Assembly: GCA_002428445.1 (NCBI GenBank)
Contig: DIWJ01000037.1
Coordinates: 1-24,143 of the forward strand
From: Syntrophaceae bacterium UBA6109
GTDB taxonomy: Bacteria; Desulfobacterota; Syntrophia; Syntrophales; UBA6109
Direction: 5' to 3'
DNA length: 24,143 nt
The first letter of the stretch is position 1. The number at the start of each line of letters is the position of its first letter. Under the pieces are notes generated by a model. That model searched no databases and was not told the DNA's origin. It saw nothing but the letters and a program-made list of their open reading frames with translations. Position numbers and translations under genes: made by a program. Shown in pieces: positions 7,934 through 15,952 of this stretch.

Positions 7934-9856
7934 ATGATTGGAAAGATTCGCACTCCCAGATTAGGGATTTTTCTAAATGTCGGCATTGGCATTGTATTCA
8001 TTATTGCTGCTGTTATCATTATCATAATCGTAAATTACAGCATGCGCCAACAAGCGCACATCGAGGCGCAAGCAAAAGCCCGCATCATCCTCGACAGGAA
8101 CCTTGCCACCCATACCTACTTCTCGGAGATTATGAAACCCAGTATTTTCGCCTGGAGTGAGCCATTCCGGTCAAAGGAATACTTCGACCACACGTGGATG
8201 TCCTCAACCTATGCGATACGCGAGATTGAGAAGTACTTCAAGTCTCTCAATCCTTCAGGATATTCCTTTAAAGATGCTGCCATAGATGCGAGGAGTCCTG
8301 AAAATGAAGCAGATGAATATGAGCGCGTATTTCTTGAGAAATTGGCTATGGACAAGAAACTGGAATCCGATATCACGGTCCGTAACATTGATGGAAAGCC
8401 CTATCTCGTTGTTTTGAGAAAAGGCGAGGTCATGGAGGCATCCTGTCTTCGATGCCATAGTACTCCCCAAAATGCCCCCAAAGGATTGACCGATCATTAC
8501 GGTTCGGAAAGGAGTTTTAACCGCAAGGCAGGCGATGCGGTCAGCGCTGTTTCCCTGCGCATTCCTCTCTCGGAAGCCTATGCAGCGGCAAATATCTTTT
8601 CCTTAAAGCTTTCCGCCATCCTGATCGGCATCCTTATCTGCATTTTTACCATTCAATACTGGTTTTACAGACGTTACCTTCTGGAACCACTGAATGTCAT
8701 GCGGGACAAAGCGAAAAAGATTGCAACACATGAAGATCATCTGGGCGAACAAATCCCTGAACCGTTTGGAAGAGAATTAACCGAACTCACGGCCAGTTTT
8801 AATGCAATGTCGGTAAAGCTCCGTCATGAGAGAAATCATCTGGAAGAACTTGTTGATCACCGAACGGAAGAGTTGCGTAAAGAGAAAGGTTTTGCCGAAA
8901 GCCTGATTCAAACAGCACAAGCCATTGTCTTGGTCCTCGATACAACAGGGTATATTGTCAGTATCAATCCCTACATGGAAGAGATCTCGGGCTACCGATT
9001 GGAGGAGGTTCAGGGGAAGGATTGGTTCTCTACGTTCTTACCGGAGCGTGATCGAAATTCAATAAGAGAACTGTTTCTCACAGCCATTGGTAACATTCAT
9101 ACACAGGGTAATGTCAATCCAATCGTGACGAAGGACGGTCGTGAAATTGATATTGAATGGAGCGACAAGACCCTCAAGGATGAGAAGGGTAACGTGTTAG
9201 GCTTACTCTCAATTGGACAAGACATCACCGAACGCAAACGGGCGGAGATAGCTCTCCAGGAGAGCCATACCAGGTTGGAGAGAAACCTGAAGGGCACAAT
9301 TGATGTCATCTCTGAAACGATTGAAGCGAAGGGTCCCTATGCTCCCGGTCACCATCGGCATGTATCGACTTTAACGTCTGCAATCGCCCGGGAGTTGGGA
9401 CTAACCGGTTTTCAGGTGCAGGGCATCGAACTGGCGGCGGCCGTTTATGACATCGGCCTGATGACGATCCCCATCGAATTTCTCCAAGATAGCGAACGGT
9501 TGGACGGTGTCAAATTGACCCTGTATCAAGGCTACCCCAAAACCGGACATGACGCCCTAAAAAAGATTGAATTTCCTTGGCCAATTGCAGAGATCATTCT
9601 CCAGCATCGAGAGTGTTATGACGGATCAGGTTTCCCACAGGGGATAAGAGGCGAAGAGATCCTTATTGAGGCCAGGATTCTGGCGGTTGCCAATGCCATC
9701 GAGGACTTAACGACCCACAAGAGTTTCAGGAAGGCCTTTCCTGTAAATGAGGTTTTGGAAAAAATATCAGCCCATAGCGGCACAAAATACGACCCCGATG
9801 TCGTGGCTGCATGCCTGAGGCTTTTCAAGGAGAAGGGCTATAATATGGAAGGCTGA
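7934..9856 (+). CDS. membrane c-type haem sensor with PAS and degenerate HD-GYP domain
   Basis: The preferred start is ATG 7934, behind a G-rich AGGGGGGG; ATG 7892 would add 14 residues. Numbered from 7934 (640 residues): transmembrane segment ~9-33; a periplasmic domain of the DUF3365/Tll0287 haem-sensor kind to ~220 with CLRCH (Cys171, Cys174, His175); transmembrane segment ~223-244; HAMP ~248-304; PAS ~320-441; HD-GYP-like domain ~450-636. In that last domain HDxGK has become YDIGL (Tyr505-Asp506), HHExxDGxGYP has become HRECYDGSGFP, and the next conserved His (KEHS in the neighbour) is Tyr. Hydrolysis of cyclic-di-GMP is therefore unlikely. It may bind the nucleotide or regulate the active HD-GYP protein encoded just upstream. 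Domains are clear; the partnership is inference. Confidence 0.86.
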   Translation: MIGKIRTPRLGIFLNVGIGIVFIIAAVIIIIIVNYSMRQQAHIEAQAKARIILDRNLATHTYFSEIMKPSIFAWSEPFRSKEYFDHTWMSSTYAIREIEKYFKSLNPSGYSFKDAAIDARSPENEADEYERVFLEKLAMDKKLESDITVRNIDGKPYLVVLRKGEVMEASCLRCHSTPQNAPKGLTDHYGSERSFNRKAGDAVSAVSLRIPLSEAYAAANIFSLKLSAILIGILICIFTIQYWFYRRYLLEPLNVMRDKAKKIATHEDHLGEQIPEPFGRELTELTASFNAMSVKLRHERNHLEELVDHRTEELRKEKGFAESLIQTAQAIVLVLDTTGYIVSINPYMEEISGYRLEEVQGKDWFSTFLPERDRNSIRELFLTAIGNIHTQGNVNPIVTKDGREIDIEWSDKTLKDEKGNVLGLLSIGQDITERKRAEIALQESHTRLERNLKGTIDVISETIEAKGPYAPGHHRHVSTLTSAIARELGLTGFQVQGIELAAAVYDIGLMTIPIEFLQDSERLDGVKLTLYQGYPKTGHDALKKIEFPWPIAEIILQHRECYDGSGFPQGIRGEEILIEARILAVANAIEDLTTHKSFRKAFPVNEVLEKISAHSGTKYDPDVVAACLRLFKEKGYNMEG

Positions 9857-10046
9857 TGCGTTTTGCGCAGCTTATAAATGGCATTCTTCACACCAATTCA
9901 AGATTGGGAACCGTTTGTTTGTGAAGAAGCGAGAAGTACGCATCAACCTGCTGACCCGCTGTCCAACTTTTGGTCCCCAAAAACTCAGAGGGCCATGTTT
10001 CCTGCCCAATCTTCTGGTATTATCGGCATGTCCGCCGGGGGCCGAC

Positions 10047-10085
10047 GGCCTTCGGATTTTAATCCGACGTTCGACGAATATGGGT
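10047..10085 (-). repeat. degenerate partial copy of tRNA-Arg(ACG), anticodon arm and 5' side
   Basis: GGCCTTCGGATT (10047-10058) is identical to 11741-11752 in tRNA-Arg, and TCCGACG (10063-10069) to 11758-11764. The loop between them is one base shorter and altered. A further TATGGG match (10080-10085) corresponds to 11781-11786 on the tRNA's 5' side if the D-arm is partly deleted. The stem CGGAT/ATCCG is kept but the anticodon is lost. It looks like a decayed attachment scar or tRNA pseudogene. Confidence 0.5.
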
Positions 10086-10209
10086 GAAAAAATAGCACCG
10101 GAAAATGCTTAACGATTTGATTTAATTGGCATACACTGAATTAAGCGTGTCAGTTCTTGCGTTCTTCCTGTACTACAAGCCTGCTTATCTTAGTGGATTA
10201 TGCATGATC

Positions 10210-10248
10210 ACAGACGGGAATGATGACGTCTGTTTCATCTTCTTTTTC
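10210..10248 (+). terminator. possible terminator of the HD-GYP pair
   Basis: ACAGACG (10210-10216) pairs with CGTCTGT (10227-10233) around a ten-base loop, and a T-rich tail (TTcaTCTTCTTTTT) follows. It lies between the HD-GYP genes and the caspase promoter, where a terminator is expected, but it is over 350 bases past the HD-GYP stop. Confidence 0.35.
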
Positions 10249-10283
10249 AGTGAACATCAAGATTGTCTGACGCTTTCCCTCCC

Positions 10284-10312
10284 TTGACACAAGAAATTGA
10301 TCCTCCTATAGT
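10284..10312 (+). promoter_or_regulatory. sigma70-type promoter of the secreted caspase gene
   Basis: TTGACA (10284-10289) and TATAGT (10307-10312) with a 17-base spacer, 42 bases before the ATG. It is the same promoter as at 49-77, with ATTGATCCTC in both spacers. Preservation of both hexamers and spacing while nearby bases changed suggests it is functional. Confidence 0.75.
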
Positions 10313-10354
10313 TGCGCTAACAAGCCTTATCCCTTACAATTAAAGGACTCGGTC

Positions 10355-11623
10355 ATGAAAAGGGGTACCATCCGCACCATCTTCTCCTTACTGTTCTTGA
10401 CCCTTGCCTTACCAGCCGTCTCATACGCGGTCCCTGAACTCCGGACAGCGCTCGTTATCGGCAACGGTGCCTATACGACCGGGCCCCTAAAGAACCCAAT
10501 GAACGATGCAGCCGACATGGCTGCCGCCCTTCAGCGGACGGGCTTTGCGGTGACCCTCAAGAAGAACGCGAAGCTTCAGGAGATGGAAGAGGCTATCGAA
10601 AATTTCGGCATCACCCTCCGGCGTGGCGGCGTGGGCCTCTTTTACTTCGCCGGCCATGGAGTGCAGGTCAACGGCGTCAACTACCTTCTGCCTATCGGAG
10701 CGAAGATCAACAAGGAGTCGGACGTAAAATACCAAGCCGTCGACGCCAACAGAGTGCTGGACGAGATGGCCAACGCCAACAACGGCCTCAATATCGTGAT
10801 GCTGGATGCTTGTCGGGACAACCCATTTGCGAAAAGCTTTCGCAGTGCCTCCCGAGGGCTGGCGATCGTGAGTTCCGCGCCCACAGGGACGTTCATCTCG
10901 TATTCCACTGGTCCCGGGCAGGTTGCGCGGGACGGCGGGGGACGCAACAGTCCTTACACGGGAGCCCTCCTTCAGTACATGAAAGAACCAGGAATCCCCA
11001 TCACCGATATGTTCATGAGGGTGCGTCAGAAACTTCGTCAGGAGACCGGGCAGGTTCCGTGGGAACTCTCGTCATTGGAAGGAAAGTTCTTCTTTGTCCC
11101 AAGAAAGAGCGGGTTCACGGAGGGGACGATAGTACCTGAAAGAAAAAGCGTTGCCGATGATGAGTTGCAGGCCGAACGTGCGAAACTGGAAGCCGAGCGG
11201 GCGCAGTTGCAGAAAGAAAAAGAGCTGCTTGAACAACGGAAATCTCTGGATGAGGAAAGGCGGAAACTTGAGGAGGAAAGAAGGCAGCTAGCCGTTATCA
11301 AGACGCCTGTTGAGGACAAAGGCAATGATATCTTTAAAGGAACGTGGAAGAATTCAAATGGTAGCATTGTGAAGGGTGACGGCAACCAATTTGTTGTTGT
11401 TGAGCCACGGGACAAGGGTAGGACTAATGCAGTTGCAATGAAGGATATCAGAAATGTCGGTGGCAAATGGGTTGCGCGCAGAGCGGCTTTTGACAACCAG
11501 GGAAGAATTACCAAATGGATTGACGCAGAGCTGGAGATAAGTGGCAATAAGATAACAAGATATATCATGAAAGATGATGGCTACACGCGTATCAAGGATA
11601 TAGAGTATGAAAAAATAGATTGA
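10355..11623 (+). CDS. secreted caspase-like (peptidase C14) protein with coiled coil
   Basis: This 422-residue protein has AAAGGA seven bases before its ATG. A Sec signal peptide ends at SYA (cleavage after about residue 25). Residues ~28-250 are a caspase p20-like domain with catalytic His101 (YFAGHG) and Cys153 (LDACRDNPF), the signature of a common bacterial caspase-homologue group. Residues ~268-313 are a highly charged coiled coil rich in Glu, Arg and Lys. Residues ~325-422 look like a beta-rich domain with no family I can name. The protein should act in the periplasm as a cysteine protease, perhaps oligomerising through the coiled coil. It is monocistronic, with its own promoter and a hairpin 46 bases after the stop. 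Its first ~40 codons match the remnant at 122-243. The substrate is unknown. Confidence 0.88.
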   Translation: MKRGTIRTIFSLLFLTLALPAVSYAVPELRTALVIGNGAYTTGPLKNPMNDAADMAAALQRTGFAVTLKKNAKLQEMEEAIENFGITLRRGGVGLFYFAGHGVQVNGVNYLLPIGAKINKESDVKYQAVDANRVLDEMANANNGLNIVMLDACRDNPFAKSFRSASRGLAIVSSAPTGTFISYSTGPGQVARDGGGRNSPYTGALLQYMKEPGIPITDMFMRVRQKLRQETGQVPWELSSLEGKFFFVPRKSGFTEGTIVPERKSVADDELQAERAKLEAERAQLQKEKELLEQRKSLDEERRKLEEERRQLAVIKTPVEDKGNDIFKGTWKNSNGSIVKGDGNQFVVVEPRDKGRTNAVAMKDIRNVGGKWVARRAAFDNQGRITKWIDAELEISGNKITRYIMKDDGYTRIKDIEYEKID

Positions 11624-11654
11624 TATGCCCTAAAGTCAACCCGAATTATCCGCC

Positions 11655-11710
11655 CCTCAGCTAAAAAACAAACAGGGGGTTCCGCCTCAGCAGCGGAACC
11701 CCCTGTTTGT
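11655..11710 (-). terminator. strong terminator of the serS-tRNA operon (may serve both strands)
   Basis: ACAAACAGGGGGTTCCGC (11668-11685) and its exact complement (11693-11710) form an 18-bp stem with a seven-base loop. Read leftward, the lower stem and what follows give TTTGTTTTTTAGC, a good U tract, three bases after tRNA-Arg ends. For the rightward caspase gene the hairpin lacks a proper U run, so it is less efficient in that direction. It belongs to the repeat family also seen at 1619 and 1820. Confidence 0.75.
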
Positions 11711-11712
11711 CT

Positions 11713-11789
11713 TGGCGCGCCCACCTGGGTTCGAACCAGGGGCCTTCGGATTCGTAGTCCGACGCTCTATCCAGCTGAGCTATGGGCGC
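11713..11789 (-). tRNA. tRNA-Arg(ACG)
   Basis: A full 77-base cloverleaf: acceptor GCGCCCA/TGGGCGC, discriminator G, encoded CCA, D-arm GCTC..GAGC, anticodon stem TCGGA/TCCGA with loop CTACGAA (anticodon ACG), and T-stem CCTGG/CCAGG with TTCGAAC loop. A34 is expected to be deaminated to inosine to read CGU, CGC and CGA. Fragments at 2837 and 10047 copy its anticodon region, so it was probably an integration target. Last tRNA of the serS run. Confidence 0.95.
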
Positions 11790-11802
11790 GCTGTGTTCAA
11801 TA

Positions 11803-11897
11803 TGGCGGAGAGAGCGGGATTTGAACCCGCGGTACACCTTTAAGGGGCGTACAATCGCTTAGCAGGCGATCGCTTTCGGCCACTCAGCCATCTCTCC
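11803..11897 (-). tRNA. tRNA-Ser(GCT)
   Basis: A class II tRNA of 95 bases with a long variable arm, acceptor GGAGAGA/TCTCTCC, encoded CCA, T-loop TTCAAAT and anticodon loop CTGCTAA (GCT), reading AGC/AGU. It is 13 bases upstream of tRNA-Arg and ~100 bases downstream of the other tRNA-Ser, same strand. Confidence 0.95.
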
Positions 11898-12000
11898 GCG
11901 TGGTCGACGATGATGCGGCTCCGCTCCGCTTTCCCGAAGCCGCTTTCGGCCCTGCTTCCGGGGAACTTCTCGGAGACGCATCCTTTCCATCTCAGTAATC

Positions 12001-12086
12001 TGGCGGAGGGAGCAGGATTCGAACCCGCGAACCTTTCGGTCTGCGGTTTTCAAGACCGCCGCCATAGACCACTCGGCCATCCCTCC
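12001..12086 (-). tRNA. tRNA-Ser(TGA)
   Basis: A class II tRNA of 86 bases, acceptor GGAGGGA/TCCCTCC, encoded CCA, anticodon stem GCGGT/ACCGC with loop CTTGAAA (TGA), reading UCN codons. It begins only 19 bases after the serS stop on the same strand, so it is very likely cut from the serS transcript. About 100 bases with no evident feature separate it from tRNA-Ser(GCT). Confidence 0.95.
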
Positions 12087-12105
12087 GTCGATGTCCGCTG
12101 ACCGG

Positions 12106-13392
12106 TCATGCTACCCTTGCGGTTGGAATCCTGTCAATTCCTTTCATGTAGGGACGGAGCACCTCCGGAAGAAGGACGCTGCCGTCGGCCTGCTGCCCGT
12201 TCTCAAGGACCGCAACGACCGTCCGTCCCACGGCCAGACCGGACCCGTTGAGGGTGTGTACGAACTCGACCTTGCCCTGCTCTCCCCGGCGAAAGCGGAT
12301 CGACGCGCGCCGCGCCTGGAAATCCTCGAAGTTGCTGCACGAGGAGATTTCCCGGTAGGCGTCCTGGCCGGGCATCCACGCCTCTACGTCGTAGGTCTTC
12401 GCCGACGAGAAACCCAGATCCGCCGTGCAGAGGCTCACCGTCCGGAAGGGAATCTTCAGCCTCCGGAGGACTTCCTCGGCATTGCCTGTCAGCCTCTCCA
12501 GTTCGTCATAGGAGTTTTCCGGCGCCGTGAACTTCACCATCTCCACTTTGTTGAACTGGTGCTGCCGGATGAGGCCGCGCGTGTCCTTCCCGTAGGAACC
12601 GGCCTCCGCCCGGAAGCAGGGCGAGTAGGCCACGTAGCAGACCGGGAGATCCTTCTCTGCGAGGATTTCGTCGCGATGGATATTCGTCACCGGCACTTCG
12701 GCCGTCGGGATCAGGAAGTAATCCGTCTTGTCCACACGGAAGAGGTCTTCTTCGAACTTCGGCAACTGGCCCGTTCCCGTCATGCTGGTGCGGTTCACCA
12801 TGAAGGGCGTCAGCACCTCCGTGTAGCCGTGCTCGGAGGTGTGCAGATCCAGCATGAAATTGATGATCGCCCGCTCGAGCATCGCGCCGAGACCGCGGTA
12901 GAGCGTAAAGCGCGCCCCGGTGATCTTCGCGCCGCAGGCAAAATCGAGGATGCGCAGGTTTTCGCCGATCTCCCAGTGCGGCTTGGGCTGAAAGTCGAAG
13001 GCCGGCTTTTCCCCCCAGGACCGCACGACGGGGTTGTCGTCGGAACCCGCCCCGCAGACGACGGATTCGTGAGGCAGATTGGGGATCGTCAGCATCAGAT
13101 TCTGCAGATCCTCCTCCGCCTGCTTCAGCGCATCTTCCAATGCCTTGATCCGGGCCGATACCTCGCCCATCCTGGCGATGATGGCGGAGGCGTCTTCCTT
13201 GCGTTTCTTCTTTTCCCCGATCTCCTTGGAAACGGTATTGCGCTCGCTGCGCAGGGCCTCCACTTCCACGAGGATGTCTCGTCTCCTGCCGTCGAGATTC
13301 GCAAATGCGTCAAAGTCGATTCTCTGGCCGCGTTCCTGCATCTTCTTGCGGACGAGGTCGAGATTTTGCCGTAAAATTTTGATGTCCAGCAT
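12106..13392 (-). CDS. serS: seryl-tRNA synthetase
   Basis: This 428-residue protein, the usual length, charges tRNA-Ser (and tRNA-Sec if present) with serine. Residues 1-~105 form the antiparallel coiled-coil arm that grips the long variable arm of tRNA-Ser. The class II catalytic core follows, with motif 2 around [20 protein letters not shown] (259-278) and motif 3 [12 protein letters not shown] (389-400). The TAEVP segment (230-234) of the active site is present. Two tRNA-Ser genes follow immediately on the same strand, so enzyme and substrates are probably co-expressed. A weak TTGACT-containing promoter may lie in the 87 bases upstream. The call is secure. Confidence 0.97.
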   Translation of the reverse strand: MLDIKILRQNLDLVRKKMQERGQRIDFDAFANLDGRRRDILVEVEALRSERNTVSKEIGEKKKRKEDASAIIARMGEVSARIKALEDALKQAEEDLQNLMLTIPNLPHESVVCGAGSDDNPVVRSWGEKPAFDFQPKPHWEIGENLRILDFACGAKITGARFTLYRGLGAMLERAIINFMLDLHTSEHGYTEVLTPFMVNRTSMTGTGQLPKFEEDLFRVDKTDYFLIPTAEVPVTNIHRDEILAEKDLPVCYVAYSPCFRAEAGSYGKDTRGLIRQHQFNKVEMVKFTAPENSYDELERLTGNAEEVLRRLKIPFRTVSLCTADLGFSSAKTYDVEAWMPGQDAYREISSCSNFEDFQARRASIRFRRGEQGKVEFVHTLNGSGLAVGRTVVAVLENGQQADGSVLLPEVLRPYMKGIDRIPTARVA

Positions 13393-13479
13393 GGGACGGC
13401 CCTTTCGTTATCTCACGGTTTCAGCAGGGAAAATCCCCCTATCACTTTGAATCCTTGAAGTCAAACCTTTTTCGGCCCG

Positions 13480-14316
13480 TCAGCGGGTCTCCCGGGCCGG
13501 TCCGATACGGACCTCCAGGAACAGGTCGCCGCTGGTGCCGTCGCCTCTGCGGTTTCCCCGGCCGCGGACGCGCAGTTTCGTGCCCTCCCTAACGCCCGGC
13601 GGAACCGTCACCGAGAGCTTCTGGACCCCTCCGTTGCTTGAATAGGACAGGAGGACCGGTTTCCCCCGGACGGCGTCCCCGGGCGAGAGGTGGATCGTAT
13701 ACCGGATGTCTCCGCCGCCGGCCTCCCGGACTCGCGCTGCGGTCGGAGGCCGGATGGCGAACAGTCCTCCGATCTTGTCGACGACTGTTCCCAGCAGGCC
13801 TTTGGACCGGGCGGCGGACCGGGAGGCGTCGACTGTCTTCCGCGACTCCGTGGAAAAGGTGACGCGGTCGCCGTCGCCGGCCCGGCGGAATCCGAAGGGG
13901 CCGCCGAAAAAGACACCTGCGAAAAAAAAGCCCGTTCCCGAGAAGAAGAGATTGCGGATATACTTTTCGTCGAAGCGGAAACCCTGGCGCTCGAATTCCC
14001 TCCTCAGTTCATGCAGGAATTCGCTGTCCCGCGGATTGTGAAATACGTCGCGGAAGATGTCTTCGGGCCTGTAGGTGAAGCCGCCCTGTCCCCTCGGCGA
14101 TGGACCGCTTCCCGACGAGAGGTCGAAGATCCGGCGCTTTTCCGGATCGATCAGGACGCCGTACGCCTCGGCGATGTTCTTGAAGCGCTCCTCAGCCTGC
14201 CGGTCGCCGGGGTTCCGGTCGGGGTGATAGCGGAGGGCAAGGGTCCGATAAGCCTTCTTGATCTCGCTTTCACCGGCGTTCTGCGGCACGCCCAGTATCC
14301 CGTAATAGTCCTTCAT
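13480..14316 (-). CDS. J-domain co-chaperone, short DnaJ-like, no zinc finger
   Basis: This 278-residue protein has an N-terminal J domain (1-~66) with the HPD motif at 31-33, so it should stimulate a DnaK ATPase. There is no CxxCxGxG zinc finger. Residues ~203-275 match one DnaJ C-terminal substrate-binding beta domain, including the [19 protein letters not shown] segment. The middle is unusual: a Phe/Gly-rich hydrophobic stretch at ~123-143 long enough to touch or cross a membrane, within a poorly conserved linker. It is shorter than DnaJ (~375) and CbpA (~305). It lies 27 bases after murJ in the same run. I call it a type B/C J-protein with moderate certainty about substrate binding. Confidence 0.85.
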   Translation of the reverse strand: MKDYYGILGVPQNAGESEIKKAYRTLALRYHPDRNPGDRQAEERFKNIAEAYGVLIDPEKRRIFDLSSGSGPSPRGQGGFTYRPEDIFRDVFHNPRDSEFLHELRREFERQGFRFDEKYIRNLFFSGTGFFFAGVFFGGPFGFRRAGDGDRVTFSTESRKTVDASRSAARSKGLLGTVVDKIGGLFAIRPPTAARVREAGGGDIRYTIHLSPGDAVRGKPVLLSYSSNGGVQKLSVTVPPGVREGTKLRVRGRGNRRGDGTSGDLFLEVRIGPARETR

Positions 14317-14343
14317 GGTTCTCCTGCTGTATCGAAAAGCCGT

Positions 14344-15933
14344 TTATCGTCTTCCCATCCTTGTCTGGAGGATGCGGATCAAGTCCATCATCTCCCCGCA
14401 ACGGACGAGGTATGCCGCCGCGGCGAAGGCGATGCCGCCGCTGCCGATATAGACGGCCAGCGCCGCCAGCCGCCGGCCGATAGCCGCCTCCACGTTCCAG
14501 GGGAAAAGATGCCAGGCGATGCCGATGCAGACTCCCATGATCGCGGAAGCAGCCGCCGTTCTGCCCAGCGAGGGCAGGAACGTGCTGCCGAAGAATGGCC
14601 CGATCCGCCGTCTCAGCACGACCGTCAGGATCGCCACATTGGCGGCGGAGGCGATCGATGTGGCAAGGGCAAGCCCGCCGTGCTGAAGGGGGAACATCAG
14701 GATCACGCTCGCCGCGACGTTGACGACGAGGGCGACGGCGGCCGCCCGCATCGGCAGCTTCGTATCCTGCAGTGCGTAAAAGGCGGAAACGACGACGCGG
14801 ATCGTGGAGAAGGCCCAGAGGCCCAGTGCGTAATACAGGAGGGCCTGTGCGGTGAGCGCCGTCGAGTGGGCATCGAACTGCCCCCGCTGGAAGAGGACGG
14901 AAATGATCGGTTCCCGGAGGACGATGAGCGCCACCGTCGCCGGAATTGTGATGAAGAGGATGAGCCGGAGCGAAAACGAGATCGTCTGCTTGAATTCTTC
15001 GGTAAGTCCCTGGGCGGCCTGTCCGGAAAGGCTGGGCAACGCCGCCGTCCCCACGGCGATGGCGAACACCCCGAGCGGCAGTTCGACGATCCGGTCGGCG
15101 TAGTACAGGTAGGACACGCTCCCCGCCGGGAGCAGCGAGGCGAGGATCGTCGCGACGAAGATGTTGATCTGGTAGATCGCCGCCCCGAAGAAGGCGGGCA
15201 GAAAGAGAAGGCCCATCTGCCTGATTCCCGGGTGGCGGAAGGCAAATGCGGGCCTCAACTTCACGCCGAGCCGAAGGAGAAAAGGCCACTGCATGGCGAG
15301 CTGCAGAACACCTCCCGCCATGACGCCGACGGCAAGGGCGGTGATGGGTTCCCGGAAAAGACCGCGGAGCGAAAGCGCGGCAATGATCATGCAGAGATTC
15401 AGGACGACGGGCGACAGCGCCGGCGCCGCAAAGTGACGGAGCGAATTGAGGATCCCCATGCAGAGCGCGACGAGCGAGATGAGAAAGATGTAGGGGAACA
15501 TGAAGCGCGTGAGAAAGACGGCGAGTTCGTACTGTTCGGGGGAGCGGGAAAACCCGGGGGCCATGATCGTGACGATGAAGGGCGAAAAAAGCACGCCCAG
15601 TACGGATACGACGGCAAGGAGAATCGACAGGAGCGTGAAGGCGACGTTCGCCAGTTCCAGTGCCTCCGCTTTCGACCGGCGGTTGAGATACTCCGTGAAG
15701 ACCGGGACGAAGGAAACCGTCAGCGAACCTTCGGCCAGCAGCCTGCGCAGCATGTTGGGGATGCGGAAGGCGACGAAGAAGGCGTCCGTCGTCAATCCCG
15801 CGCCGAAAAAGGCGGCGACGACCATGTCCCGCAGGAAGCCGAAAACGCGCGAGAGCATCGTCGCCGCGCCGACGATGCCGGCGGCCCTGGCGACCTTCGC
15901 ATTCTCGCTTCCCGTTCGGACGGCTTCCGTCAT
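14344..15933 (-). CDS. murJ: lipid II flippase MurJ (MviN family)
   Basis: This 529-residue inner-membrane protein of the MOP exporter superfamily flips the peptidoglycan precursor lipid II to the periplasmic face. Many hydrophobic segments fit the 14-helix fold. The family's N-terminal signature is visible: TMLSRVFGFLRDMVVAAFFG, then DAFFVAFRIPNMLRRLLAEG, including the Arg residues of the central cavity. It starts 19 bases after yggU with a G-rich GAGGGG site and ends 27 bases before the J-domain gene, so all are probably co-transcribed. The length is typical and nothing is broken. Confidence 0.96.
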   Translation of the reverse strand: MTEAVRTGSENAKVARAAGIVGAATMLSRVFGFLRDMVVAAFFGAGLTTDAFFVAFRIPNMLRRLLAEGSLTVSFVPVFTEYLNRRSKAEALELANVAFTLLSILLAVVSVLGVLFSPFIVTIMAPGFSRSPEQYELAVFLTRFMFPYIFLISLVALCMGILNSLRHFAAPALSPVVLNLCMIIAALSLRGLFREPITALAVGVMAGGVLQLAMQWPFLLRLGVKLRPAFAFRHPGIRQMGLLFLPAFFGAAIYQINIFVATILASLLPAGSVSYLYYADRIVELPLGVFAIAVGTAALPSLSGQAAQGLTEEFKQTISFSLRLILFITIPATVALIVLREPIISVLFQRGQFDAHSTALTAQALLYYALGLWAFSTIRVVVSAFYALQDTKLPMRAAAVALVVNVAASVILMFPLQHGGLALATSIASAANVAILTVVLRRRIGPFFGSTFLPSLGRTAAASAIMGVCIGIAWHLFPWNVEAAIGRRLAALAVYIGSGGIAFAAAAYLVRCGEMMDLIRILQTRMGRR

Positions 15934-15952
15934 TGCCCCTCAGAAGATCCTT

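Larger units (their letters stand above)
9857..10283. other. intergenic region with a tRNA-like scar and a terminator-like hairpin
   Basis: No gene is supported; the two short overlapping frames here have no recognisable features. It holds a TTTTGG-tcc-CCAAAA hairpin (9968-9982), the degenerate tRNA-Arg fragment (10047-10085) and a hairpin with a T-rich tail (10210-10248). From about 10255 the sequence becomes similar to the first 50 bases of the window, marking the start of the duplicated caspase promoter block. Confidence 0.5.

Noticed and set aside
9878..10112. two short overlapping frames after the haem-sensor gene
   Set aside because: Neither has a ribosome-binding site or recognisable features, and both run across the tRNA-like scar.
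12091..13374. 427-codon open frame on the plus strand
   Set aside because: Antisense to serS, which is certain from its motifs.
14270..15289. 339-codon minus-strand frame overlapping murJ
   Set aside because: An alternative frame of murJ, Arg/Pro-rich, without hydrophobic segments; murJ itself is intact in the other frame.
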